Assembly: GCF_913566895.1 (NCBI RefSeq)
Contig: NZ_CAJYCN010000007.1
Span: forward strand, 80,204-144,203
DNA from: Listeria ilorinensis
Lineage (GTDB): Bacteria; Bacillota; Bacilli; Lactobacillales; Listeriaceae
DNA: 64,000 bases
Reading direction: 5' to 3'
Shown: piece by piece, positions 55,995 to 64,000 of the stretch
Position numbering within the stretch: position 1 is the stretch's first letter
Layout of the letters: each line of letters starts with the position of its first letter
Made by a program: the position numbers and the translations under genes
Notes under the pieces: generated by a model
What the model was told of the DNA's origin: nothing
What the model saw: only the letters and a program-made list of their open reading frames with translations
Database searches by the model: none

Positions 55995-58900
55995 TCTTCT
56001 TCCTCACTTTCATTCTGCATCTGACAAATATGACCACCATCAAAAAAGTATAGGTAAGCTTTGCTAACTTTCTTTTGCGTGATTTGCTCAATTGCTTCCC
56101 GATATAAGTCTACTTGGACCTGGTAACGTTTCTTCAAAACCGCTTCTATCTCCTTGAAATCATCTATATATTTCCCTTGGATACGATCAGTCTTGTAATC
56201 AATCAAAATGATCTCATCCTGTCCCTCGATCATGCTGTCGATGACCCCTTGAATAAGAATAGTATCGTCTTTATCCGCACTTTGGTCAATTTGTTGAGCG
56301 GGCAGTAGGTAACTGAATGGTACTTCTCTCCGGACATTTTCATGATTAGTCATCATTTGCTTACCAAGCTCAGTATGAAAAAACTCCAGAATCTGAATTT
56401 GATTGATAACCTTTTTTTGTTCGTCAGTCAAGATTTCGCGGTCAACAAGTTCGTTTAACAAATCCTCTAATTCTTTCTCAGTTGGCTGATGATCAATAGG
56501 GATGTTCTGCATAACCGTATGCATAGCTGTACCTATTTCTGTAGGAGATAATGTTTTTTCTTGCAGAAACTTAGGTCGTTCTAAAGAAACTGGCTGTAAG
56601 TGTTTAACAAACTCCTGATCGCTATAACTATCCGTCAATGCAAACTGTCGTTTAATCTCTGTTACGGATTGCTTTGAACGAATTTTCGTTTGACTTTGGT
56701 ATGGATAAACATATTCTAAACGGTTTCGGATGATTTCTTGGTAGTCTGTTTGTACTTGCACAGGTTTAAACTGTCGCAAATTTTCCAGATGCTTCTGCTG
56801 TTCTTTTTCCTTAATTGCTTGTTGTATTAAATCTGTTTTTGTATAGACTTTTATGAGCAAACGACTATTCGTAGGGAGCACATGACCATTTCGCGAAAGT
56901 TCTACTTGTTTGTTAAAATCTGGATGACGAACAAGGCTTTTACTGATCCACTCTAAATATGTTTTCGCTTTGAATCGTTCACTTGCCGGTAAAACCTCAT
57001 CTGTTTGCATAGCGACGGGCATTATATGAAGCAGCATTTTTTCCCAATCTGGCACTGTACCAAGTAAAATTAATTTTTCTTCAGCTCTTGTCAGTGCAAC
57101 ATACAATACGCGCATCTCTTCCGCAATCATTTCCTGATATTTTTTTTGTTTCATAGCCTGTTGCATGATCGTAGGATAAGTCAGCCGCTTTTCTACATTT
57201 GTGTAACTAGCGGCGAAACCATAATCTTTATCTAAGAGCACTTTAGCATAGATATCTCGCATATTGAAACGACGATTAATTCCAGCCACGATAACAACTG
57301 GAAATTCAAGTCCTTTACTTGCATGGATCGTCATCATTCGCACCACGTCTTCTTTTTCACCTAACGTTTTTGCAGTGCCAAGATCATCCCCTCGCAATTC
57401 TAAGCGTTCAATAAATCGGATAAAACGAAAAAGCCCACGAAAAGCAGTATTTTCATACTGATTAGCTCGATCATATAAAGCTCTTAAGTTAGCTTGACGT
57501 TCCTTTCCACCTGGCAAACCACCTACAAATTCATAAAAGTTTGTCTCATCATAAATTTGAAAAAGTAATGTGGTTAGGTTTTCTCGAATCGATAATTCTC
57601 GCCACCGATTTAGTTGCGAAAGGAAATCATTTAATTTGTTTGTTAAATAATCTTGTTTTTCCTGGCAATAAGTTTGTACGGCCTCAAAATAATAGCCTCT
57701 CTTCTTTATCGCTCGAATTCTACCAAGCTCTTCTTCAGTTAAACTGACCATAGGTGAACGTAAAACAGATGCTAATGGAATATCCTGATAAGGGTTATCA
57801 ATCAATTTTAATAAAGAAATCATGATAGCCACTTCTGTTGCTTCAAAATAACCTGTACGACTATTTACATAAAAGGGGATATCCTGCTCTTTCATCGCTT
57901 CTTCAATCTCAGGCGCCCCAGACATAGATCTGGATAAAATGACTATATCACGGTAAGTTACCGGACGAAACTCACCCAATTTCTTATCATAAATAGGAAA
58001 TTGACTAGCGATCATCTCCTTAATCTTCATCACAATCGCTTTTGCTTCCAATTGATTCTTTTGCAACTCTTGTGGAGATAAATCATCTGCTCGTTCTTCC
58101 TGCTCTCCCTTTTCCATATCTACAAGAAGCAATTCTGTTTCACAACGATTGTTTTCCGCAAATTTCGCACCTAATTTTAGTTCTTGTGTGGCATCATAGT
58201 TAATTTCACCGACTTCCTGATCCATTATCTGACGAAATAAAAAGTTAGTGATATCTAATACTTCATGCCGACTCCGAAAATTTTTAGCTAGATCAATTCT
58301 TAAACCTGTATTTTCCCCGTCCAAACGATATCTGCTGTATTTGTTCAAAAACAAAGAAGGTTCAGCTAGACGAAACCGGTAAATCGACTGCTTAACATCC
58401 CCCACCATAAATAAATTTCCTGATGCTTCTTCGTCTTTTGTCAGCAGATTCAAAATTGTCTCTTGCACCATATTGGTATCCTGATATTCATCGATCAGCA
58501 CTTCTCTATATTGCTCTCTCAATCGAAGAGCAATCTCAGATGGGCTGATTTCAGTTTGTTTTTTGTCCATTAAAATATCAAGGGCCAGATGTTCCAGGTC
58601 ATTAAAGTCTAATACACCTTGTGCTTTTTTGGCTGCCTTGAAACGGCTCGCAAACATTTGTACAAGACTGACCAATGTCTCAACATCTGGAAGCATAGCA
58701 GATAAGTCATTCAAATACTGTTGAGGCTCACGCGTGAACCAATCATTGACAACCTGTTGAACGGCTTTTTTAGCAGTATCTCTTGCCTTTTTCGTTGATT
58801 CTACTAGCTGCACATCATATTCTTCCTTCTTTTTTAATGGGGGCAACCGTTTAAATTGAATTTTATTCCAAGCTTCTGCTAGTAATGAGAAATCCATATC

Positions 58901-59722
58901 TTGCGCCGCTTTAATTTCGAGTAACTGTTGTTTTTCTGCTTTTAAAAGCGGCAGATAAATATCTGGCCCTCCCGTTTGTTCCGCCAGCTGAATCGCATAA
59001 GCTAGCTCGCTGATTGCCTGCTCCAAGCTCATATCAATAGCTTTTAAAATCAAGGGGTAATAGTTTAATTCCGTTAAACTAGTCATGTCTGCTGTCCGGT
59101 AGTAATCACTTAAACTTTGCAGCCATTTATCTGGTCGAGGGTTTGCTTCTGAAAACTCATAAAGCTTCGTCACCAAATCATATAATCCTTGGTCACTTCT
59201 ATCGCCAGTTATCGCGTCTGCTAGATGAAAGAAAGCATCATTGTCCGTCATGCTATATTGTTCCTCTAATAATTCATCTAGAACCTCATCACGAATCATT
59301 CCACTTTCGATAGGCTCGATCAGACGAAAATCTGGATCTATATCGGTTTGGTAATAATACTTTCTGATTAAATCTAAACAAAATGAATGCAGTGTAGAGA
59401 TGGAGGCATTGCTGAGTAGTGCCAACTGTTTTCTAAGATAAATCGAATCAGGTGTCTTTAGTAGTTCATTTTCTAATGCTTGACCGATTCGATGTTTCAT
59501 TTCTGCCGCCGAAGCATTTGTAAAGGTCACAATTAACAATTCATCTACTTGAATTCCACTTTCTTCTTGCTTCAGTTTCTCAATAATTCTTGTAACGAGG
59601 ACAGCAGTCTTCCCTGAACCAGCAGCAGCTGCCACAAGAATATTTTGCCCATCTGCATGAATAGCTTGCCACTGTTCATCTGTCCAAGTAACATCTTGGG
59701 GTTTTTTAGGAATTGCTTTCAT
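55991..59722 (-). CDS. addA: ATP-dependent helicase/nuclease subunit A
   Basis: Large subunit of AddAB, which resects double-strand DNA breaks for recombination and recognises Chi. The 1243-residue protein is a UvrD-type 3'-5' helicase. Walker A is AAAGSGKTAVL near 33-43, Walker B is VLIDEYQDTN near 410, and motif VI is YVALTRAEEKL near 880. A C-terminal RecB-type nuclease domain contains IQGVIDSMIEG and LIDYKTDR near 1185. Length and layout are standard. Its start lies 17 bp inside addB. Confidence 0.97.
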   Translation of the reverse strand: MKAIPKKPQDVTWTDEQWQAIHADGQNILVAAAAGSGKTAVLVTRIIEKLKQEESGIQVDELLIVTFTNASAAEMKHRIGQALENELLKTPDSIYLRKQLALLSNASISTLHSFCLDLIRKYYYQTDIDPDFRLIEPIESGMIRDEVLDELLEEQYSMTDNDAFFHLADAITGDRSDQGLYDLVTKLYEFSEANPRPDKWLQSLSDYYRTADMTSLTELNYYPLILKAIDMSLEQAISELAYAIQLAEQTGGPDIYLPLLKAEKQQLLEIKAAQDMDFSLLAEAWNKIQFKRLPPLKKKEEYDVQLVESTKKARDTAKKAVQQVVNDWFTREPQQYLNDLSAMLPDVETLVSLVQMFASRFKAAKKAQGVLDFNDLEHLALDILMDKKQTEISPSEIALRLREQYREVLIDEYQDTNMVQETILNLLTKDEEASGNLFMVGDVKQSIYRFRLAEPSLFLNKYSRYRLDGENTGLRIDLAKNFRSRHEVLDITNFLFRQIMDQEVGEINYDATQELKLGAKFAENNRCETELLLVDMEKGEQEERADDLSPQELQKNQLEAKAIVMKIKEMIASQFPIYDKKLGEFRPVTYRDIVILSRSMSGAPEIEEAMKEQDIPFYVNSRTGYFEATEVAIMISLLKLIDNPYQDIPLASVLRSPMVSLTEEELGRIRAIKKRGYYFEAVQTYCQEKQDYLTNKLNDFLSQLNRWRELSIRENLTTLLFQIYDETNFYEFVGGLPGGKERQANLRALYDRANQYENTAFRGLFRFIRFIERLELRGDDLGTAKTLGEKEDVVRMMTIHASKGLEFPVVIVAGINRRFNMRDIYAKVLLDKDYGFAASYTNVEKRLTYPTIMQQAMKQKKYQEMIAEEMRVLYVALTRAEEKLILLGTVPDWEKMLLHIMPVAMQTDEVLPASERFKAKTYLEWISKSLVRHPDFNKQVELSRNGHVLPTNSRLLIKVYTKTDLIQQAIKEKEQQKHLENLRQFKPVQVQTDYQEIIRNRLEYVYPYQSQTKIRSKQSVTEIKRQFALTDSYSDQEFVKHLQPVSLERPKFLQEKTLSPTEIGTAMHTVMQNIPIDHQPTEKELEDLLNELVDREILTDEQKKVINQIQILEFFHTELGKQMMTNHENVRREVPFSYLLPAQQIDQSADKDDTILIQGVIDSMIEGQDEIILIDYKTDRIQGKYIDDFKEIEAVLKKRYQVQVDLYREAIEQITQKKVSKAYLYFFDGGHICQMQNESEEEE

Positions 59723-62700
59723 CTGCTTCCTCTCCTTCCGATATTTTCTTTAGAACCTCTTTTGCCGGTTCATTTGCTAAAAAGCGATAATGGTCATGTC
59801 CAGAAGCCGGGTCAAACTGGCAGACAGAACGAAACGGACAAAACGTGCAAGGGGTTTGTTCCCTAAGTTTATATGGATTAATCGAAACCTGACCAGTAAT
59901 AATCCGATTTCCTGCTTCTTGATATTTTTTTCGCACATAATGACGCATTTGCTCAAATTCTTTTTTTGTGGCCGTTTTTGAACGCGTTCCTAGCGTCCCA
60001 TCTTTTTTTATTTCGGCTGGAACGATCAAAGAGCTTCCACCATTATCAAGTGAACGATCCATCAGCGAGACAGCCACTGGATCAGATAAAATCAAGCCCT
60101 TCATACGATAACTTTTTTGTAATTCTTTTTCGATTTCTTGCTCTGTCAATGGCCGATCAGCATGAACAAGCTGATCATGCAAATGAAAATAAAGAACTCC
60201 TGCCGGTTCGGCCGTCTGACCAATTAATTTGTCCGCATTTGTCACCACAATATCTAAATAGGTCAGCATTTGTAGAGCAATCCCGTAGTAGACTTCTGTA
60301 AGTGGCAAATCATGCACACTCGATTTATAATCAATAATTCGTAGAAACATGCGCTCATTTTGTTCAGCTATATCAATCCGGTCAATACGCCCCTGAAGAA
60401 TCAGTTCCTGATGATTTTTGAGCGGCACACGCATAGGAGGAATCTGTCCATTGAGTCCAAAAGCTACTTCTAAATCAAGCGGTCGGAAAGCACTATACTT
60501 TGCTTGTTCATTAAGTACTTTGGTTGCACGTGTAATAATTCGTAATAGCTTATACTGAATATAAGCCATCCGATAACTGCTTAGTAAAATCTCATGCTGT
60601 AGCTTCGGTGCTAAATAGTCCATTGCCTGTTGTGCAATCTCTTCGCAAATCAAAGAATCCAGTGTTCCCCAATCTAATCCGCGTCGCTTCAGTTCTATCG
60701 CAATCCATTCCATCGCTCCATGAAAAATATCCCCCATGTCAACGGCTTCCAGAGAATAAGTTGCTCGCTCTTCAAGTTTCAATCCGTATTGAGCAAAATG
60801 TTGAAATTCACAACTAAAGAAGCCCTCCATCCGTGATACGCTTGCGTGAATCTTTTCGCCAAACAATTCTTTCGCAGTCGTTTCTTCCAATTGATGCGTT
60901 TTGTTAGAATAAGAAAGACTTTGCAAGATTTGCAGTGCATCTTTATTGTGTGTTTGTACAAAATAATTGTAGGTTTCCCACCATACATTATCAATGGAAT
61001 ATCCACGCTTGTATTGCTGTAATTGTGCAGTCAGATAACTCAACGTATTTTTTTTAGAGACAATATATGTTAATTGCTCTCTTGATTGAAGCAGTGTGGG
61101 ATCAAGTACATCAATTTCCTCAGTTAATCCCTGGATTTGAGTTTTCAATTTTCTTAGATAGCTAGATTCTGGTAATATCTTGCCCTCTTCATCTGCTACC
61201 GGATAACTCAAGTAAAGATGATCACTAGGTAAAGTGAACAGTCGATAAGCAATAAACTCCTCATAAATCAGTTGCTTTTGACTCGACGGCTTGAGTTCAA
61301 TGCCATTTTGAAGAAGCGCTTGACGATCAAGTTCAGAAAGTACACCTCCATCAGCTAGACGTTTTGGAAAGACGCCTTCATTCAAACCGATGGCAAAAAC
61401 AACTTTAGCATCTAACAATCTCGCTTTCTCTATATCACTGATAATCACCTGATCAAGTGCAGGAGGTAATAACGAAAATTCAAGTGCCTCCAGGCCAGTT
61501 AACATAATTTCTGTAAAATCATTCTGTGATAACGATGTATTTCCGAGAATCTCTACAAATTCATCCAGCAGCCCACAAAACTGACGCCATGCTTGTTCAT
61601 GCTCTCGTGCAAGTTCAAGCATTTCTCCTTCTTCGGCTTTTTGCCGCCACAATTCTAACCTTTCAGGCGCTTCAATGTATTGTAGATATTTATAAAAAGC
61701 AGCAGCATAATCTCGTCCGTTTTTTGCTTCTTTCAACTGCTCTTCTAAAAATAGAATAGGCGTCTGAATAGATGCGCGTAACTCATTAATGAGCTGCTCC
61801 ATTTCTTTTTCTTCATCCGTTTGAACACCAATGTCCGTCATCAGGCCACGTATTTTCCGATAGCGCCATGTCTCACTTTGAAACCAACGTTGTTTATTAT
61901 AAATACCATTTTCTAACAGATAATTTTCAAATTGATCAACCTTTTGTCGAAAGCTTTTAGGCTCTTCTCGTAGCGGAAATAAAAATTCTGTTCGAACTGT
62001 TTGAAAAATAGTCTCATAAGCCCAGTTTTTCCGGACCGTCTCAAGGCTTGATTTAATAAATTCAATAAAAGGATGACTACCCATTGAACGTTTATGATCT
62101 AAAAAGTAAGGAATCTCCATATCTTGTAAGACAGCTTCAATAGTTGTTGTATAATCTTTTACATTTCGAACTAAAATACTCATATCTTGAAAGCGATAAC
62201 CTTCTTCTTGGCTTAAGCGTTTGATATTTCTCGCTACACCTTCTAATTCTGCTCGACGATTGCTGGCTTGATGCAAATGCAATCCTTCAGTCACACCCTC
62301 ATATTGCCGAGAAACAGAATTTCCCCAATTATCTCCTAAAAATGAAAGTACTGGTCGATGAGCCCGCTTATTATCCGTTAACACAATTGGCTCTTCTTCA
62401 ACCACTTTGTTCTCAGCTGCTAACGATTGCAGCTGTTCACGCGTATCTTCAATAATTTGAAAAAGATCGAAGGTTTGAACATTCGAACTGTTTTTTCGCA
62501 AAGTCAAAGATATCGTGACCTTCTCAGTAACGTGCATCATTTCTCCTATAACAGACCTCTCCTGCATTGAGAATCGATCGAATCCATCTATATATATGAG
62601 CGCATCTTTCATAAAAGAACTATTTTCCATCTGTTCTTTCAGTAAACGTAAATAATCCTCTTTCTCCATATACTTGCCAAATAATTTTTCTTGATATTTT

Positions 62701-63179
62701 TCATAAAGCAGCGACACATCCTGCATTTTTTGATTAGTTGCAGGATCTGATGTTTCTTTTGTCAATGTTTCTTTTTCAATTTCATACTGTTTGAGTTCCT
62801 TAAATAGTTGAACTAATTCTTTGTAAAAACCTTTCTTGCTTGCAGCACGTTTAAAAATTTTGAGTTGGGACTCGTTTTCACGAATCGTATCTCTCACCAG
62901 CATCTCCATACCACTTGTTGTTAAAAATGTATTGGATAGTCCCCCAGTTTCTTGCAAAACACGAAAAGCTAAACGGTTAAAGCTATATACTTGTAGATTC
63001 ATCATCCCTGCATTGCCTGTTTTTTTAAGAAAAAATGTCTCCATTTGAAAGGTCATTTGATCAGGGACAATTAAAATGATATTTTTATGCTGCTCTTTTC
63101 TCATTTTTGCTGCGATTTCAGCTACTAGATACGTTGTCTTTCCGCTGCCTGCTTTTCCAAGGATCATTTGAAAAGTCAT
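59706..63179 (-). CDS. addB: ATP-dependent deoxyribonuclease subunit B
   Basis: Partner of AddA with an inactive helicase core and a second nuclease domain. The product has about 1157 residues. A Walker A (GKAGSGKTT) is at the N terminus and the nuclease motif RIIDYKSS is near 985. The iron-sulfur cluster cysteines are split between GFFSCEFQHF near 790 and TPCTFCPFRSVC near 1118, as in Bacillus AddB. ATG 63179 is favoured: the promoter places the RNA start about 22 nt upstream, too close for the ATG at 63197, which also lacks a ribosome site. First gene of a four-gene operon. Confidence 0.96.
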   Translation of the reverse strand: MTFQMILGKAGSGKTTYLVAEIAAKMRKEQHKNIILIVPDQMTFQMETFFLKKTGNAGMMNLQVYSFNRLAFRVLQETGGLSNTFLTTSGMEMLVRDTIRENESQLKIFKRAASKKGFYKELVQLFKELKQYEIEKETLTKETSDPATNQKMQDVSLLYEKYQEKLFGKYMEKEDYLRLLKEQMENSSFMKDALIYIDGFDRFSMQERSVIGEMMHVTEKVTISLTLRKNSSNVQTFDLFQIIEDTREQLQSLAAENKVVEEEPIVLTDNKRAHRPVLSFLGDNWGNSVSRQYEGVTEGLHLHQASNRRAELEGVARNIKRLSQEEGYRFQDMSILVRNVKDYTTTIEAVLQDMEIPYFLDHKRSMGSHPFIEFIKSSLETVRKNWAYETIFQTVRTEFLFPLREEPKSFRQKVDQFENYLLENGIYNKQRWFQSETWRYRKIRGLMTDIGVQTDEEKEMEQLINELRASIQTPILFLEEQLKEAKNGRDYAAAFYKYLQYIEAPERLELWRQKAEEGEMLELAREHEQAWRQFCGLLDEFVEILGNTSLSQNDFTEIMLTGLEALEFSLLPPALDQVIISDIEKARLLDAKVVFAIGLNEGVFPKRLADGGVLSELDRQALLQNGIELKPSSQKQLIYEEFIAYRLFTLPSDHLYLSYPVADEEGKILPESSYLRKLKTQIQGLTEEIDVLDPTLLQSREQLTYIVSKKNTLSYLTAQLQQYKRGYSIDNVWWETYNYFVQTHNKDALQILQSLSYSNKTHQLEETTAKELFGEKIHASVSRMEGFFSCEFQHFAQYGLKLEERATYSLEAVDMGDIFHGAMEWIAIELKRRGLDWGTLDSLICEEIAQQAMDYLAPKLQHEILLSSYRMAYIQYKLLRIITRATKVLNEQAKYSAFRPLDLEVAFGLNGQIPPMRVPLKNHQELILQGRIDRIDIAEQNERMFLRIIDYKSSVHDLPLTEVYYGIALQMLTYLDIVVTNADKLIGQTAEPAGVLYFHLHDQLVHADRPLTEQEIEKELQKSYRMKGLILSDPVAVSLMDRSLDNGGSSLIVPAEIKKDGTLGTRSKTATKKEFEQMRHYVRKKYQEAGNRIITGQVSINPYKLREQTPCTFCPFRSVCQFDPASGHDHYRFLANEPAKEVLKKISEGEEADESNS

Positions 63180-63208
63180 GCCTTCACCACCGAACATATG
63201 TTTGTTTT

Positions 63209-63237
63209 ATTATACGTCTTTTTTCTCTTTTCGTCCA
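63209..63237 (-). promoter_or_regulatory. Promoter of the addB-addA-yisK-yisL operon
   Basis: On the minus strand TGGACG (63232-63237), a 17-nt spacer and TATAAT (63209-63214). Confidence 0.6.
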
Positions 63238-63284
63238 TCTCTTTTTTTATACTTAAAAAGGCGTAAAAACACCATTTTTATCCA

Positions 63285-63330
63285 CAAAAAAACTAGAATA
63301 GCTCGATAACTCAATACTATCCTAGTTTTT
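63285..63330 (-). terminator. Terminator after the IDEAL-domain gene
   Basis: AAAAACTAG-ATAG arms with complement CTAT-CTAGTTTTT, followed on the minus strand by seven T. Confidence 0.85.
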
Positions 63331-63338
63331 CATAAAAA

Positions 63339-63575
63339 TCACTTAAAAGCTAACATTTCTTTCTCTACTTGCTGTAATTTTTCAGTGAGTTCGATGAATT
63401 TATCTTTATCCTTTTGATCCAAGGCTTTATCAATCTCTACCTTAAGCTGCTCGACTTTTCGTTTATCTAGGAGCATCGTCATGTAGCATTCGATAAAGAC
63501 GTTAGTTAATTCTTTCTCACCTTTTAACATTCCGACCTGATTCATCAACGAGTTTGAGAAATCACGCATTTCCAC
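63339..63575 (-). CDS. IDEAL-domain protein
   Basis: A 78-residue soluble helical protein. The C-terminal half, VEIDKALDQKDKDKFIELTEKL at about 46-67, fits the IDEAL motif found in small Firmicute proteins such as YpiB and in the ComK region of Listeria. The start is GTG 63575 with AAGGAG 9 nt upstream; ATG 63569 is 15 nt away. Single gene with its own terminator, divergent from comK. Function unknown. Confidence 0.75.
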   Translation of the reverse strand: MEMRDFSNSLMNQVGMLKGEKELTNVFIECYMTMLLDKRKVEQLKVEIDKALDQKDKDKFIELTEKLQQVEKEMLAFK

Positions 63576-63681
63576 GACTAATCACTCCTTTTCCTTCAAA
63601 TATTTATAAACGAGCCGAAAATTTTGTAAATCGATTGAAAATTGAACTTTTTCAAATTATAGTGACTACTATTCAAATTCA

Positions 63682-63690
63682 TGTTATAAT
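63682..63690 (+). promoter_or_regulatory. Extended -10 promoter of comK
   Basis: TGT-TATAAT (extended -10) about 95 bp before the comK start. Upstream, AAAA-N6-TTTTT near 63637-63655 resembles a ComK-binding K-box but has one extra base in the gap. Confidence 0.5.
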
Positions 63691-63784
63691 AGCTACAAAA
63701 TTACTATATACATGAATGAATTTGCTGTGAGAAGGCTGCATTCACTGATTCTAACTACTATAAAAAATCTTACACCAGGAGATG

Positions 63785-63946
63785 ATGAATTTGAAAAAGG
63801 GACTAGATTCCAGCAAATCGATTTACGAAATCAATCCTCACCCAATGATGATCCTGCCTAAATTAACTGACGGGGAACTTCACTCAGAAATATTAGAATT
63901 GAACGCTCGTTATATATCTAAATTTACCCCGTTTATCAGGTGCTAA
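63785..63946 (+). pseudogene. comK: 5' part of the competence regulator gene comK, broken
   Basis: A short frame of 53 codons encodes KSIYEINPHPMMILPKL, ending ARYISKFTPFIRC then stop. This matches the N terminus of ComK (Bacillus has SYEVNGATIAVLPEEIDGK), the master activator of DNA uptake genes. Intact ComK should continue with a RSCRFFGSS segment, but after KFTPF no frame in the last 60 bases resembles ComK. The gene is therefore truncated or interrupted here. The start is ATG 63785 or TTG 63791, which is 9 nt after AGGAG. In Listeria comK is the known integration site of A118-type prophages. What follows lies beyond the window. Confidence 0.75.
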
Positions 63947-64000
63947 AACTTATTAGAAAATAACAGAGAATATGGCTCTACAAAGCCGTTTGTGAAAAAT

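Overview
The window is a dense, mostly co-oriented low-GC Firmicute chromosome segment of about 64 kb. Gene content and order match the Listeria trpS-to-comK region: trpS, ohr, fabF/fabH, GW-module autolysin, gpmA, clpB, hemH/hemE, ecsAB, hit, prsA, yhaMNO, yheAB, fumC, class A PBP, pit, arpJ, purine permease, lhrA, addAB, comK. Listeria is supported by the GW autolysin, the SBP-permease fusion ArpJ, the stress promoter before an ArsC-like gene, the position of an LhrA-like sRNA, and comK just after addB. Several genes are missing from, or added to, the L. monocytogenes order as I recall it, so a more distant Listeria species is likely. I cannot name it from sequence alone.

Layout. 1-5.8 kb: 3' end of trpS, an organic hydroperoxide reductase, the fatty-acid condensing enzymes FabH and FabF with a FapR-type operator, a secreted glucosaminidase and a YjzD-like membrane peptide. 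5.8-9.6 kb: phosphoglycerate mutase and ClpB, the latter with two CtsR boxes, then a decayed gene. 9.8-15.9 kb: an accessory block with an M20 peptidase/DUF3100 operon, a HAD phosphatase, a GNAT protein, an ankyrin protein and a small HTH regulator. 16-24.7 kb: heme genes (hemE-hemH and divergent hmoB), ecsAB, hit-yhaH, a DUF3267 membrane protein, the foldase lipoprotein PrsA and the exoribonuclease YhaM. 24.7-36.6 kb: YhaN/YhaO, a degenerate Nudix protein, YheA, YheB, FumC, a YxlEFG-like ABC module and a bifunctional PBP. 36.7-41 kb: a sigma-B-type promoter with a cysteine-less ArsC-like protein, a CDF transporter, a CorC-type protein behind a long structured leader, and a pseudouridine synthase. 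41-51 kb: AlkD-like protein and aldo-keto reductase, DUF47-Pit phosphate transport, an amino-acid ABC transporter, an aminotransferase, a HAD protein and a purine permease. 51-64 kb: LhrA-like sRNA, small membrane proteins, a PTS IIA, the YitW/V/U group, the addB-addA-yisK-yisL operon, an IDEAL protein and a comK that breaks off after about 50 codons at the window edge.

Most genes are housekeeping and sit between strong, often bidirectional terminators. The most unusual signals are the 230-nt leader before the CorC-type gene (a possible five-codon ORF, nested stems, a sequestered SD, and a hairpin between SD and start), the broken comK, a 105-bp nested palindrome near 48.8 kb, and two enzyme-like proteins without their catalytic residues. 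No CRISPR array, tRNA, rRNA or intact insertion sequence was seen.
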